Assembly: GCA_031310005.1 (NCBI GenBank)
Contig: CM062387.1
Location: 1,240,001-1,304,000, forward strand
Direction of reading: 5' to 3'
Length of the DNA: 64,000 nucleotides
Source of the DNA: Dactylellina haptotyla
Lineage: Eukaryota; Ascomycota; Orbiliomycetes; Orbiliales; Orbiliaceae
A program made the translations under genes and the position numbers. Under the pieces are notes generated by a model that was not told the DNA's origin, did not search any database, and saw only the letters and a list, made by a program, of their open reading frames with translations. Positions within the stretch are counted from its first letter, which is position 1. Every line of letters begins with the position of its first letter. Positions 1 through 13,204 of this stretch are shown piece by piece.

Positions 1-237
1 CTGGGGCATACCGCGAAGAAGTTAAGTTGGGAAGGGATTTCCGCAATATCGACCGAGGAGAGCGTCAAGGCCAATTGGAAGCTCGTCGCTGCGGGTCCGA
101 ATGCGGAACCACACCAATACCCTCAAGGACGATGTGCAGTCACCTTCACTATACCTTCCGTTGATATCACGGGCTGCAGAACCTGTTGGCCAGTTCCTTT
201 CCTTGTGCAACACGAGCTGACATGTGCTTTCGTGTGA
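1..237 (+). CDS. possible 3' end of a gene cut by the window edge
   Basis: Frame 1 is open from the first base to a TGA at 235-237, giving 78 codons with no start. The translated stretch contains 'WKLVAAGPN' and several cysteines near the end, and I recognise no family. A second frame (starting at base 3) is also open for about 55 codons, so the open frame may be chance. There is no upstream sequence to test for a start or intron. It is listed only because an edge-truncated gene is a reasonable reading of an open frame this long. Confidence 0.2.
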   Translation: MGHTAKKLSWEGISAISTEESVKANWKLVAAGPNAEPHQYPQGRCAVTFTIPSVDITGCRTCWPVPFLVQHELTCAFV

Positions 238-3200
238 GACTTAGGAATCCAATCAATGCAGGCATGGATGCAGGAACAATCAACTTGTATTTCCACGTCA
301 CCTTTTTGTTGCCGTCTAAGACTAATGAGCAGGACAACGGCCAAGCGCCTGCTCCGTCCATGCGGAAGAAAAAAAACAATGTCTGCACAATCGCCGGTTG
401 AAGCCAGTTTATGAGCCTTATCCATGCCTCTGGGGATCCAGAAACTTTATTGATACTGAGCTATTTTATTTTTATTTATTCGCTAAATGTGCGTCTGTAG
501 CGCACATAGGCGAGAAATGGTCCAGTGTGTGTCTTGTAATGTTATTATCTCTTGGGTGAACGATAGGAGACTTTGGTGATACATTTGGAGGGTTGGGAAC
601 GGTTGGTCCTTTCCCGCTCCGTCAAGGTCGATGAATCGGAAACCTATCAAGATCGGGGTGAAGCTTTGGGGCGATGTGTTTGTAAGGACCCACTTTCTTG
701 CTCCCACACCTTCCACACCCCTGCCCAAGAAAGAACACAAGAGAAGCTCCGGTCCCCTGCACATCGGGCTCTGGATTATGGGTAGCGGGGATGGATCCTT
801 TGCAGCCGATGGGGGCTCCAGACCAAAAGAGTGAGCGGATTCCAATGAAACACGACGGGTTTGTTTTGGTTGGGAAGGCACCATAGCCCACCCGTTCCTC
901 GAATGAGCGCCACGTTGTAAACCGTTTTCTCGTCTCTTTTTCCGGTCTCATAGGCTAATAGCAGCTAACGTGATTCCGTCTGTGTTTGAGAAATGGAATC
1001 CTCGCACGAACGATTGAGGTAGGTATTTCATTTTTATTTTTTTTATTTTTTATAAAAATAATAAAAACCCAAGAAGAAAGGACTGAAAGGCTAGAGCGGT
1101 GTTGCTGGGATGGCTCAGAACCGTTATATTTTCGCAAGCGGCTGGCAAAGAACTCTGAGCAAGGTTGAAAGAGCAGGGATCAAAGATTCTTTGATGTATT
1201 CTTTCGCCCAAACCGAAACGTGTAGGCTGAGAGAGACAGCGTCTCCCATGCCAGTGAGTCGTGACCTTGCTTTCAACCTGGGAGGGCAGTAGTAATCACT
1301 CGCCCGAAATCACCTCTTCCCGGCCTTCTTGTTTCCCACTACGCCTCTTATTGCTGACGATTCCCGTGATTTCCAGCTGCCACCTCCTCTCCTCACTCGA
1401 CAACGTCGGTGATATAGCCGCCATCATAATCAGACACTGTTCGTCCTATCAGCACTTCCTACTACATCTTTAATCGACAAAAGGGTGTATATTCTTCATA
1501 CCAGGAGGGGTTCAATTGAGTTTTGAGATTTTTTTGTTTGCGCAACCACCAAAGAGTTTGGGCTCGTACTACACAAGACTTTGGGCTGTCGCCTCTGTGT
1601 TGTAGGCTTCCGAGGCTTTGGTTTGCTCATACAAAACTCAGACAACTTCGACCCGCAATCACGACACTGCTCATAGGCTCCCGCGGTTCTGCGGAGTTCC
1701 TCGACAATTTGCGGAATCAGGTAGAAGAAGAATAAGAGGAGATACGTGGTTGGCCGACAGGCCCAAAAACCAGGCCTCTTTGTTGAATATTTGGGGGTCT
1801 TTGTTCAACTGTTGTCTCGCTGGGGGAATCAGAAAGAGGCGCCGGATTCTGGTAAAGGTGTTGGCAGCTTGTTATTCGACAAAGCCTGCAGGTTGACATC
1901 AGCGCCAAAGGCCCAGATTGGGACCAGAACCACACCGAAAGCTCCTTCGTCCTGCGGCTGTCTCGCTGGGCAAACTGTTGTTCTCGTGACCAAGCTGCCC
2001 GTTCTGTCTGCGAGGAGACTACTCTACGCGGCCGGGTGTGGGAGAAGTCGAACAAGTCTCCCGTCCTTTCCTTCCCGCAATCTGAAAATCACCTTGCTGG
2101 AGGGCCGCCTTGTCCGACAACCTCGACTATAGCTCGCGCGGAGTGGGGAAACTCGTCACTGTTACTCAAAGTCGTTGTTCCTTTGGCACCAGAATTACGA
2201 CCACGCATTACGGCTTTGTTTCATTCCCGATCTTATTATTAACTCTTCTCCTAATTACCTCCATTTTTCGTCCAGAATAAAGGAGCGGATCGGTTATCCA
2301 CCTTGGGCTGCTGCGGGAGCGAGGAAGTCACATCTCAGGTCAATCACGTTTTATTCGTGGCTGCGTCGTGTTGGGCTGCCGCCACAACGTACCTACCACG
2401 CTGCGACTCAGGAACCAGGAACCACGCACGCACGAATTCCATGCCCGGTTGACGTCCAATCAGCCATCTCTTTCTGCATAATATACACAACCCCGTGAAG
2501 TCCTTGCCGTGCTTCTCCACGCCTTATGTGCATTGCTTGTACCGTGGGGGCTGGCCCATTTGTCAAATCGTCACCACTCAATATTCATCCACGTTTCCCC
2601 GCCATCTCTCAGGACGAGGGATTTCAGATTGGATACAACCAACTCGCATTCTCTGGGGGTGCTGGTAAGAGGAGTATCATCCAACCAACACACCTGGGTT
2701 TTTTGTCTTGTTGTGGGCTTGCCCAGTTTTAGCTGTAGCGAATTTTTCCTTCACCTAGTTGCGACACGGGTGATCCAGCACCTGAAAACCGTTACCATAC
2801 ACTGATAGCAGACACGAGAAACGAGTCAGAAAAACTATATGTGTTTTTTGGTGTTATCATTGGATTAAGCTGGACCGCCTGGAGGAAAGAAACCCCTCGT
2901 GCCATCTTTCCCATTCTTTTCCATCAAGATTCATTTCTCCCGTTGTGTCTTTTTCTTTCTACAGTGTTCTTCGACAGCACTCAACATCAAAAGGCCTCCC
3001 AGAGACTTAAGTACAACGTCAAGACCAGGAACATTTGAGCAAGCTAGACTCGGATAACACAGACCACGAAAACTCCAGACATCGGAACGGTGTTGGTCAG
3101 GGCTTGAGCACAGAGTCGTAGAAAGTGTGCAACATTACTCTGTTGCCCCATAGTTGCTGCACCTGGCTGCCCTCTAACTGTTACGATAAAGAACGACTTT

Positions 3201-3632
3201 ATCACTTGTTTCCTTTGGTTCTTAGCGGACTGACCAAGTCAAGTCAGTGCTTTCGAAGAAGGCGCCGTCCCTCCAATTGGCGCAACGGAAACTGCAATCC
3301 AGTTTTCGTCTTCTCCTTTTGGTGGCAAGTTCACTCTAAGTTGGCATAAACCTTTCCGGATTACACCCTCCGGGTCTGAATTGCAACCATTTCGGTTTTT
3401 GTTTTGTGGCACAATTGCACAAAAAACCAAAGGAACCCAGGTCAAAAGATTGTTCTGAAGAAGTCTAGTGCTATACATAGGAGACTACGGGAGCTGCGTT
3501 TCCCTCCAGGACGTCTCTCGGCAGAAGTCCATAAAAATAGGGAACCAGTTGGACTTACATTGTTAAGGAACTATTTCAGCATCGTCAAACGACAACAACA
3601 ACAACAACAACAGCTTGCTCCCACAGTGCGCC
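238..3632. other. long gene-free stretch and probable 5' leader
   Basis: I find no convincing coding region here. ORFs are short, mostly lack good starts and overlap on both strands. An A/T-homopolymer patch lies at about 1027-1070. The last few hundred bases before 3633 probably hold the promoter and 5' leader of the next gene, ending in a CAA repeat. Confidence 0.4.
3593..3613 (+). repeat. (CAA)6-CAG microsatellite in a 5' leader
   Basis: Six CAA units followed by CAG end 19 bases before the chosen ATG at 3633. Unstructured CAA leaders are known to favour translation initiation in fungi. That this one does so is inference. Confidence 0.85.
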
Positions 3633-5291
3633 ATGGAGTCTGTGATAGTGTCATCGTCTGGTCTGGGCCGTCTTTCGGAGAGACGAGGTATCCACAAGCT
3701 GGCCCATATCGAACCGCCTACACTCCCAAGCTCTGTCGTCCGGCCTTTCCAAGCTCACAAATCAACGCTATCGCACGTAATCGATGCCGAACCTGTTTTG
3801 TCCACCTCAAATTCGTCCTCTTCCTTGGCTTCCTCAATTAGCAAAGCCTCGATATCTGCCCCCAGGCTACAAAGCTCGTCGTCCTCAGTAGCCACAACGC
3901 CTCTCGACCCCCTGCAGTGCATGAATTTTGAGGTCTCACCTTCTCTACCAATGACGCCGGAAATCGGAGAGTTTCAAGGAAATTGGCGACAACTCGACGA
4001 TGAAGTCGTTGCAACATATAGTGGCCTTGGACTCGACTGCGAAATCCTGGAGGATATGAGGAGGAAGACAAGGTCCAAGAGTTTGTCCGAGCGAGTTCAC
4101 AGTGGTATCAAAAACAGAACACCATCTATCACCTCAGCGATCGCAGAGCAAGCGGAAACCGAGTCTTTAGAGACTGCCGAGGAGAATTCCTGCTTGGAAA
4201 CTGTTTCTCAGGTGACACCCATAGGTAACTTTACTTCTTCGCTCAATAAAATTGTGTTCTTGCATTGATACTAATATCATATAGGCCAACCATCGCCCGC
4301 ACGGCAATCCACGTCAGCGGCGACACCACTATTGCAAGGAAACGAAGAGCTTTATGATCCTGATACACTTTCGGACCCATCAGCACCAACTTCGCCTGTA
4401 CCAGAGACAATGGGCAGGACTAGTAGGCGCTCTACTGTGCTTCAACGCATGCTACCACCAAAATTAAGGGCATCTATGCGGAGAAGATCATCTAGCGCAC
4501 ATTCTGCACATACGCCACCACCAGTACCACCTCTTTCCACTATGCCCACTTTCTACCGACAGACTCCGGAGACGCCAGACGAGGATTTCGACTCCTATTT
4601 TGCAGAGAAAATGCCTCTACCTGACAATGATTCTTTCTCCTCCATCGAGGAAATGATACATGCATGCGCTCCGACTCCGCCACTTCCACCATTCGTACTA
4701 CCTGATTGGTTTCCCAGAACCATGCCCATCCCATCTGCTCTGTGTTCGACTACCACCTCGCCTATCTCTGGCCTACCACTTTTGTCTGAGAACTTCCCTG
4801 AGATTTTACCTGCATGTGTTGGCGAATCTGTAAAATCGCCACTACCCCAGCCTCCGATCTCGCCTCTTGGTTCACCCCGACTGCCGCCAGTACGTGCTGC
4901 TGTGGTGAATATGATTAAACCCATCTCATTGGGTGGCTATCAGCATCAACAAGTTGTACCAGATGTTGTTGAAGCGGATTCGCCGGCAATATTATCACCT
5001 AAACATCGCCGACAGACTTCCGGTGAGGGTCCAGTGACGGCAAATTCGCTCGCGGATATGATTGAGCAGATGATCAAAGAAGATGAAGCATTCGACGTAA
5101 CAGAGAAGCATCTCCTGGAAAGCGGTTGGAACACACCACAAGAGGTCCAAGCTATCCGAGAGCAGCGGGAAGAGACGAAAGTAGAGTGGCAAAAGCGGAT
5201 TGAGGAGTCAAAGAAGATACTCATGGAAATCCGCAAGCAAGAAGTAAAGACCTCAAACCGTATCGAAGGCATGCCTCAAACAGTTCAGTGA
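3633..5291 (+). CDS. proline/serine-rich protein of unknown function
   Basis: Two exons (3633-4224, 4285-5291) encode about 532 residues. The 60-nt intron has a GTAACT donor, an ACTAAT branch and a TATAG acceptor. The alternative donor at 4212 would break the frame. The start ATG sits in a good context (gcgccATGG). The protein is low-complexity: serine-rich in the first third, then proline-rich blocks ('TPPPVPPLST', 'PTPPLPPF') and basic patches near 'RRSTVLQR'. An acidic region follows, and a probable coiled coil at about residues 480-518 is rich in Glu, Lys, Arg and Gln. There is no signal peptide or membrane segment. I do not recognise the family. Proline-rich motifs plus a C-terminal coil suggest a scaffold or cytoskeletal adaptor, but this is only inference. 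Confidence 0.8.
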
Positions 5292-6772
5292 GCGTCACAA
5301 CCTATATTTGCCAGGTCCTGGAATGAAACAGGCTTTCTACCATCTCACTAATTAAATAAGCTTGTCTTACTTGATGTACGACAATGTGTTTTTAGCGATA
5401 ATGTCTGATATCTGATCTTTATACCCACAGCGCCGGATGCTCTACATTTTTTTCACTTGTCAATATTTTTCTTTACATACAATAACCAAACCTTGCACAA
5501 ATAGGTCTAGTACTACCGAGTTTATTTTTTTATACGAATTCCCTTTGTTTGATTGCCCCGGAGTGGGGCATGGCGTTTTTCAGGTTCACGCCGGGTAGTT
5601 TGATTGAGTACAATACCCACCTCTTAACCAAAAATATTTTTCAAACCATTTTGTCATTTCCTTGTACTTTTTGAGCGACTAAAAAGGGAAAAGTAATGAA
5701 AAAGTCTTAAAAAAGGTCATTTGTGTTTATAAGTTTTCCTTGGGTAGGCATGGCGTACTATACTACATTGGCGGATCTTAATGTCTCTCCTTACCATCTT
5801 TTTTTACTTTACTCTATTTGGAATAAGAGGATAAGCCGGTTTACTTACCAATTTACTTGCGACCTCATTTGGTTGGTGATCTGTCAATGGATCTTTGCTA
5901 TCCTTTGTCTCATATTGCTCTCTAAGTTTTGATTTTACGAATTTTCTTATGAACATTCTTTTATAGTTTCTTGTTGTGCCAATAGCTCACGACAAGGAAT
6001 CGAAACTAAAATGTATAATAACAAAATATTTAACTTTTTCAAACCCCATAACCATAATGAGAATCATTTCTTCTTCCTTTATTGAAAGAATTGATACTGT
6101 GGATCTGAGCCTATCTCACACATATTATTTTTTAACAAGAAAAGTTGCACAGGTTGCTCGGCTGTGTTGCAAAGTTGTTGGATGTTGGATGTTGGATGTT
6201 GGGATCAGCCAGGCTACGCCTGACGGCAGGTACTTCTTCATGTACAAATTTAACTGTACCCGCTTATATATATGCGTATATTTACGCGTTAGCAGTCGTA
6301 TAAAATGGTAATGATTCGTAAGATCTTATAGGAGTGTGCCTGACGATCTTGTCCAGGCCAGGCAAGGCCTTGACTCGTATCTCTTTTGCCGAGATGCGAG
6401 ATGCGATCACCGACTACCAGCCGCTGCATAGGCGCATGGGTTTCGCTGACGCATATTAGATCGGCATCGTATTACTCTATTCTGTTCCTTCCATTTGCCC
6501 TTTATTCCAGGAGCCCCAACAACTGCTGATCCTAAATGATACGGAGAAAGAATAGACGTGCTCTTTCGATTTCCATTCCCCGGGTAGAAAAAGGATAAAA
6601 AGCAGAATAAAAAATATTAAAAACCTGATTTTTGTCAGATTCTGCTCGGAACTGAGCTACCAATTACGCAGGGGATCAGTTTATTCGCCTAGGGTTGTTT
6701 CTTTTTCATGGAGTATCTGTAATTGCTAATCAGTCTCGCGGGGTCACAAATTATCCTGAAGGCTTTGTCGAC
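5292..6772. other. A/T-rich intergenic region between convergent genes
   Basis: No supported gene. It holds A/T-rich sequence and a short tandem repeat (GATGTTG type) at about 6180-6205, inside DNA where two genes end facing each other. Confidence 0.5.
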
Positions 6773-7717
6773 TTACAAAAATATACTTTCCCTCGAGTAC
6801 CCTTCATAACCTTCTTCTTTGATCTCTGCAATCGTGAAATGCTTGCGAATAGCTTTGATGAACCTCATGTCCGCCTATTAATCGTGAATAAGTATTATTA
6901 AGGGGTTTGTAATTTAGATATACTAGGGAGGAAAGAAAAGACATACTCTTCTTCGCTTCTTGAAGCAAAACAATACTTCCGTATCTGGTCCCGCAATGTC
7001 GCAACTATGTGTGGTTAATTCGTCAGTTACGAAAGTTCAAGGGGCTTGTTAGCAAATAGAACTCCTACAGTGTCTTTTCTAGGAGGGGGAACGCTGGTTC
7101 AAAATAAACACAATCCGCAGCAAGTAAAATATCAACAGGTTTGCTGGTCACGAATGCCGGTAACGGATCGGCCCTAAATAAAAATAAAAATTATCAATTG
7201 ATTAGCTAGACTCCTCGATATTAGGATACAGACTTGGATGTTTTGCTACCAACCAGTCCAGTAGCCCGCAATGTATCCTCCCTCCCAGGTCGTTGAAAGC
7301 GACATTCTTCTCCATCAAGTCCATCATAGCGCTCATATCCGTCATCCAGAAATCACAGCCTCCCTTCTCATCGCCTCCGCCAATCTGGTCTAATTCAAGA
7401 CCAATGGCTAAGCCGGTGACGCCGCCACCGCTTCCGAGCTCTACAATCCGTTTCCCTGCCAGATCGTTGTTGTCTCTGTATCGGTTAATAAAATACTTTG
7501 CCAGGCGAACACCCGCGGGCCACAGCTGTCCTCCACAGCCATTGGTGAGATCTTCAATAAGCTTCAGTGGAGTTTTAGTTAGTGTGCCATCGAGGGTAGT
7601 GGTTGTGACCCGTCCAGCGGGGAGGTTATCTCTTTCGGGGACTAAGCCCTGGGGGAACTTGAATTCGGTAGGATCCAGGCTGGAGAGTGAGGACGAACGT
7701 GAGCGAGTCTCCGCCAT
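6773..7717 (-). CDS. EFM6: protein-lysine N-methyltransferase EFM6-like (METTL21 family)
   Basis: Four exons on the minus strand: 7717-7254, 7173-7069, 7004-6947 and 6874-6773. They encode about 242 residues, close to yeast Efm6 (246). Visible hallmarks are the SAM-binding glycine motif 'VELGSGGG' at about 92-99, 'LWPAG' at about 65-69, the post-methyltransferase motif 'LAADCVYFEPAFPLL' at about 172-186, and 'CFKKRRR' near the third splice junction. Efm6 methylates a lysine of translation elongation factor eEF1A in the cytoplasm; this role is taken from the family. Introns 2 and 3 (GTAGGA, GTATGT) are clear. Intron 1 has a weak donor (GTTGGT) in the best-aligning model. A GTATCC donor at 7229 keeps the frame and would add eight residues. 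Without splicing, the frame stops at 7202 in the middle of the catalytic domain. Confidence 0.88.
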
Positions 7718-8610
7718 GGGGACGAGCTGTTAGGGGAGAGTGGTAGAGTATGGAAATATGCCTATCTGGATATCTGTAGTAGAAGCCCTTGTGCGCTCCT
7801 TCAACCAACCAACCTTATTTTGCCGCTGTTGCTTTTGCCATCCGCAGCCCTGATTGGCCCAGTTTTGCCTCTATCCCAACACCCTCAACACATTTCCCTT
7901 GACCTGGAAGGGTAGTGCGAAAATTTTGGGATATCCGATGCTTCTCCACACTGTAAAAATGTATGGATACTAGCATTCGTAGGTATCGGACCTCGGTCTT
8001 CGCAGTTGTGAGTGGGATCATTTTTGTCTGATTGCGACTTGATAGGAAAGGAGAGGATGCTTGCCTGAAATTATGACATTGCTGAGCTCAGGTTTCCCTC
8101 AGCGGCCATCAACCGACAGCTATTTTGGCACGCCGACTATAAAATCCTATTCCTTAACTTGCCCTTATACATCTCACCTCATTAATGACCTCCTTGTCAC
8201 TGTCGCCATTTTCATCTCCACACGTGCACGCCAGAAACCCCCCTGGCACCCCATCATCTCTACTCTGTCGTCGTCAACGGTGTCCGTCGGCTCATCTTCC
8301 ATCCTTCTATTACGGCTACATATCCACTCTGTTCCCCTCCTCCCCCCCCCTCGGTAGGGCATTTTGTGTGAACTGTCCACCTTAATTCCTCCATTATTCC
8401 TTTGTAAGTAGCATATCTCTCTCTCCCGGTTCTCTCTGCGCGTTTGCGCCTATCATAAGGGACATTTACCAACCGGTCCTCCAATCGGCTAGCACCTAGT
8501 GCTGGTATACATGTTTATGTCCTCGTTGCATCTAACATGAGTTATCTATACTCTAATAGAATCCCCATATTGGCATCTTGTGGTATAGACAATCCCCATT
8601 TCACTCAAAG
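7718..8610. promoter_or_regulatory. divergent promoter region
   Basis: This 893-bp region lies between the minus-strand EFM6-like gene and the plus-strand Arg/Gly-rich gene. It contains pyrimidine-rich tracts at about 8170-8370 upstream of the plus-strand start. No specific operator can be assigned. Confidence 0.35.
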
Positions 8611-11502
8611 ATGTCCAAAGAAAACCTCACGAGGGAGCAACTCCGCATGCTCGCCCAGCAAAAGGTGAGAATCACGATGGCTAAATTTAAGCTAACTCGC
8701 GAGTGTATTAACCAAGTTATCGCGATGTAGGCGGATCTTGGGGACCATCGTGTCTCCGAGCTACCCTTGGGAGACAGAAATCCTGGTGGCCGTGGCCGCG
8801 GACCGTCTCGACCACAACTAGGCCGTCTCGAAGGGCCTAGAGATGCCCGTTTGATTTTCGGACCTAGGCCAGGCGGTCCACCTCCTAGAAATCAGGGTAA
8901 TGCTCGCCTTGATTCTCCAACTTTTTCGAGACAGTCCAGTGAACGGAAGCGAGAATTAGACCCTCGATGGGATGGTTAGTTCTGCCCCTGTTGCCCCATG
9001 ATACTATAGCCTTACCACTCACAAATAGCAAACAAATAGCCCTCTTCGATGAAACTCTCGGAATTGAGCGTGAAGATGGCCTGGGCGAAGGTGATCTTCA
9101 CAGGTTAGTAGGCAGTAGATTTATAATCCTTAAATTTCATGGATTGTCTTCTAATATTAATTTTGAAAATATAGACAGGGCGCGAACTTCAGACCCAGAC
9201 GCCGCAGGAGTTTCTCTAGCGGCCCCCTGGAAATACCTCAACTGCGAGACAATGTCCTCCAGGAAAAAAGGGTCTTTTCTAGCTATGGTGGTCCACCACC
9301 ATCTAGATTCCGTAAGCCTGGCTCTCAGGCGTTTATTCTTGGCAATCGACCCGTCGACAAGCGCCTCGGTGAAAGGCCATTTCAGCCACCAGACATGCAC
9401 CAACAGCCTCGGCCACCACGTGGACCTGCATCAGGCAATCGGAAGTATGTTCAATTCTCCTATATAGCTAAATCTGATAGTTTCTGACTTTTGTTTAGCG
9501 GGGTCTGGAGCTCACAGGGTGGGCTAGTCGAGGACCAAGATCTATTTTTTAATGGCATGGTACAGACCGGGGGACTACAACCGAAGACTTTCAAACCTCC
9601 AGGCCAAACTCGTGGACCTAGTAGCCTCAATCGAGCCACTAAACCTCTAGCTAAGCCTATGCCTTCAGCAAAAGACCTCACACCGGAAATTAGGGCAGCT
9701 GAGGTTGCCAAATCAAAAGTATCGGTGGGATTTATACCACCGCACCTCCGCCATTCTATGAAGAATGTCAAAGTACCTATGGATGATAAAGCAACTGTGC
9801 TGGAGCCGGATATTCTGGAGCCGGATGTTCCAGCCCAGACGCCAGTTGAACAGCCAGCCCTAATTCCGACCACACCAACTAGTCCACCAAGTCCCAAATC
9901 TGTGCTGTCCAAGGACGATATAGAAACTGCCCAAAACTTGAGTTCCGAGCCGATTATTGGACAGGCATCCCAGGAGTTCGCCAGAGACTTCTGGCAGTTA
10001 ATCGTCAAGCCTCTGTGGGGACATTTATTCAATGAATATCAGAATGTTCCGCAGCAGCTGGTTTTTTTGTCGTCATACTATTCCTCAAATATGGAGGAAT
10101 GGGCTCAAATTAAAGAGAACGGAACTCTAAGTCCGGAGGCAGTTGTAAGTTTTTGTAGAGTGCTCCATAGCACGAAATCTAGGATGGTACTAATGCGATA
10201 CCTCATTAGGCAACTCTTACTCGTAATTATATAGCGGAGGATCTCAGAAAAGAAGAGGAAGTGAAAGCAAAGATTCGGCAGATTCACGAAACAGATGATA
10301 CTTGGTGGACAATTGATATGCCGGATGAGGCAATCGATGAATGGGCCACCAAGGTCCAACAATCTCATCGCTTGGCCCTGATAGAGGCCTTGAAACTAAG
10401 GATCAGTGAGGAGACCGACCCAAAACAAACTGAAATTCTTTGTCAAAAGATCAAAGCTTTCATCTTCGCCAACAAAAAGGCTACTCGGATTGAGAACTTG
10501 ATCAACCAGCAGAGTGTCGCTGACATTGATGGCGGACTCACCTTGATGAGTATTGACCATGAAGTTAGTGAGTCTGATGCGCAGAATGCTGCTCCTTCTC
10601 GAAGTGGCCTGCTTTCCGATGCTGAATTGTCATCTGCTTGGAACACTTTCTTAAAGGAGTTTGAAGAGGATGATGTGAAGCCCTTGAACAAGGAAACCGA
10701 AGTATTAGATATTTTTGAGAATCAGGAACAGGAGGAGAGAGGCAGTAGATCGCTAGCCATGACCTCTAGTTCCCAACAGAGAGTGCGAGAAACATCAGAC
10801 CAAAGACGTGAAAGAGAAAAACAGGAGCGGATGGCCCAGATTAACAAGGAATGGGATATTAACAAAGCCAAGATGGGCGGACGAGCTAAAATTCGAGGAA
10901 TGGATGGAAATCAAGAGTTTCCTATGAACCCAATGGAAACTGATCTAGGTGATGTTGACAAGAAGTCGAACTTCTCGAGCTTCGACAAAGATGCTAACAT
11001 AGAAAAAAATCGATTGACGGGATTGGTAGAACCGCAAAAGAGAGACCTAGAAGATATGTTGAACGAATACGAGGAAAGCACGGCGACAGGAAGGGAAATC
11101 ACCGAGATCGATCCTGAGCAGGAGCTCCAGAGTAACATCGCATTTCTCGAATCTATAACGCATCCCGATATAGCGCCTGAGCAACTCGAGGTTATCAGGG
11201 CGCGGAACCGGGAGCTTTTTCCAGAACTAGCAATAAATGACCCTTGGAAATTGGTAATTCGGGTACCATCTAACTCTCCGGATGAGGAGCCGGTTGTAGT
11301 GCATTTAGATTGTACTGACAACATTCCATTGGATTTCATCAAAGAACTGAGGTTGATTGTGGGAGCCGAACGATGGGACGAAGTTATCAACCATCCTAAC
11401 TTCCGGAAAGTTGTTGTCGACACAACCAGGGGCTTCTACGGTATGATGGCAAGGAGGTGGGGCCCACAGTTTGGATATGGATTGGGTGACCCTGGTGCGT
11501 GA
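8611..11502 (+). CDS. large Arg/Gly-rich protein of unknown function
   Basis: Six exons: 8611-8664, 8731-8974, 9040-9103, 9175-9444, 9499-10144 and 10210-11502, all frame-consistent, giving about 856 residues. The first exon encodes only 18 residues. The N-terminal third is basic and rich in R, G and P ('GGRGRGPSRPQ'), as in RNA-binding RGG tails. The middle holds a mixed helical region with aromatic residues ('DTWWTIDMPDEAIDEW'). The C-terminal half is charged and probably helical, ending in a compact segment with 'WKLVIRVPS' and 'RRWGPQFGYGLG'. I see no signal peptide or membrane segment. I do not recognise a named family. The RGG character suggests an RNA or translation partner, which is inference. 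The acceptor at 9039 was preferred to one at 9028 because the latter puts a stop in frame. Confidence 0.82.
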
Positions 11503-13204
11503 TGTGTATTGACTAATAAGGTCTAACTTTATCTTTCTTTTAAATTCTTTTGCTATGGCCCTATCATTAATACTCGCCATTCCCTTTGCCCTGAAGCCAA
11601 TAGGCAGATATACAAGCATTTTCCCAGTGTATCAGCAGTCATTCTGAATTGTTACAAAACAAAGCTACAAAAGAGAGGTAGGAAGGAAGGAAGAAAAAAC
11701 CCCAGATACAGATAACAGGCGGCAATAGGGTTAGCAATAGCTTTGACCGAGGTGGCCTCCATCGCTAGAATAAAATAAATAAAAGTATGCCATTATACAA
11801 ATGCAGTTTTATCAAACCCGTCCGAAATCGCAGTCTTGTATTGGCGCCCCAGCAGCAGACCGAGATACCATCGCACAATTTCGATAGTCTTCACCAAAAC
11901 AAAAGGGTTTTTTTTATGAAATTTCGTGGTGTAGGAAATACACCGCGTCTGATACTTATAAAATGTAGTGTGTGGAGAGGGAAATCATTGCAGGTAATGA
12001 AGTTACTGTATGTTGTTTCGATTAGAGTGATAACACTAGCTAGATAGCTAGACGACCTTTTAATTGGGTGTTTTTGCTGCGCCTCAACCGTCCAGCCAAG
12101 TCTCCCCCAAAGACGTGCTTGTTCTGATGTGTTGTGGATGTTGGAGGCCATCGAGACGAGGGCAGGGAGGAGGTCCCAAAGAGGCAACAGTCTGGAACAA
12201 GATAACGGAGGGCCAAAAGGGACTAGAGTGGCTGGCTTTCTCTCTTATTGTTCAATATTTGTGTGTATCAGTTGTCTCTCCTCTAGTTTATTAATCGGTT
12301 GATGGAAAACTTTGCTGATATCCATATCTGTTCAGGCAACCTTGTGCAAATTTGCAAAGGGAGCTGGTTTAATCGCCAATTGAAGACGGAACGTTTTCCA
12401 GTTCGTTTTCACATGCCGATTTAGAGCTCGCACTGCGACCAACGGCCACCCTGAACAATTTTTCAGCGGAAGGCGGTTTAAATAGCAACTGGGTTAGGCC
12501 AGGCTAACTGAACTCGGTACGGCTTCCGATGTCTGGAAAATCTCGATTTACATGCACAAGAGGCCTATGAGGAGCCCTGTTCTCGCCAGGCCACCGTTGT
12601 GACTTGTGAGGAAGCCTCGCATCAAGCAACAGCGGGCAAGTGGCAGGTGGGAGGGCTTGATGGCGTTAGCTCCCAAGAGTTACGGAGCCTCGAAATCTGG
12701 CACGCCGATTAATCTGCCGCCCGTACGGGACACTGGAAATGTACTTTGTACAATGTATAGGCACGAGTCCTGGACTGTGCGGTCCAACAGCCTGCGCATG
12801 TACCTTCGCATCGAATCAGGACTCGAGAGTGAGTCTAGATGTCCGGATGCGTCCCCACCAGTCAGCTCCGAGTAAGACGCAACGCCTGGGTTTTTTTTGT
12901 CTAGCTCTCGGAGGCCGCACGGCGTGAAATAGAAAAATTGCCATGGAACCCGGAGCTGGAGAGAGCTCTCCAAGATGGGTTTAAAGATGGCTAGTCATGC
13001 TATTGCGTTGATAAGGACCCTTCCCTGGCCTTGTCTTGTCTTCAATAAAATAATAATAATCTTATGAGCATCCCTAATCTTGTTCTTCCCGATTCAAGAA
13101 TATATATCTTTGGTTCCTTCTTCCCTCCCCCTCCCCCTTTGTTAGCGACATAAGGCCCTTGAGCAACGCCCCCCAAAAAATAGTCGCTACGTAATAATGC
13201 AAAA
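11503..13204. other. intergenic region, nothing supported
   Basis: About 1.7 kb between two plus-strand genes. Short ORFs at 12606-12973 overlap on both strands and show no family signal. The last part is probably the promoter of the kinase-like gene. Confidence 0.45.

Noticed and set aside
3404-3841. 145-codon ORF overlapping the start of the first gene
   Set aside because: Begins with a non-ATG codon and encodes poly-Gln only through the CAA leader repeat; the frame of the real gene is better supported by its intron.
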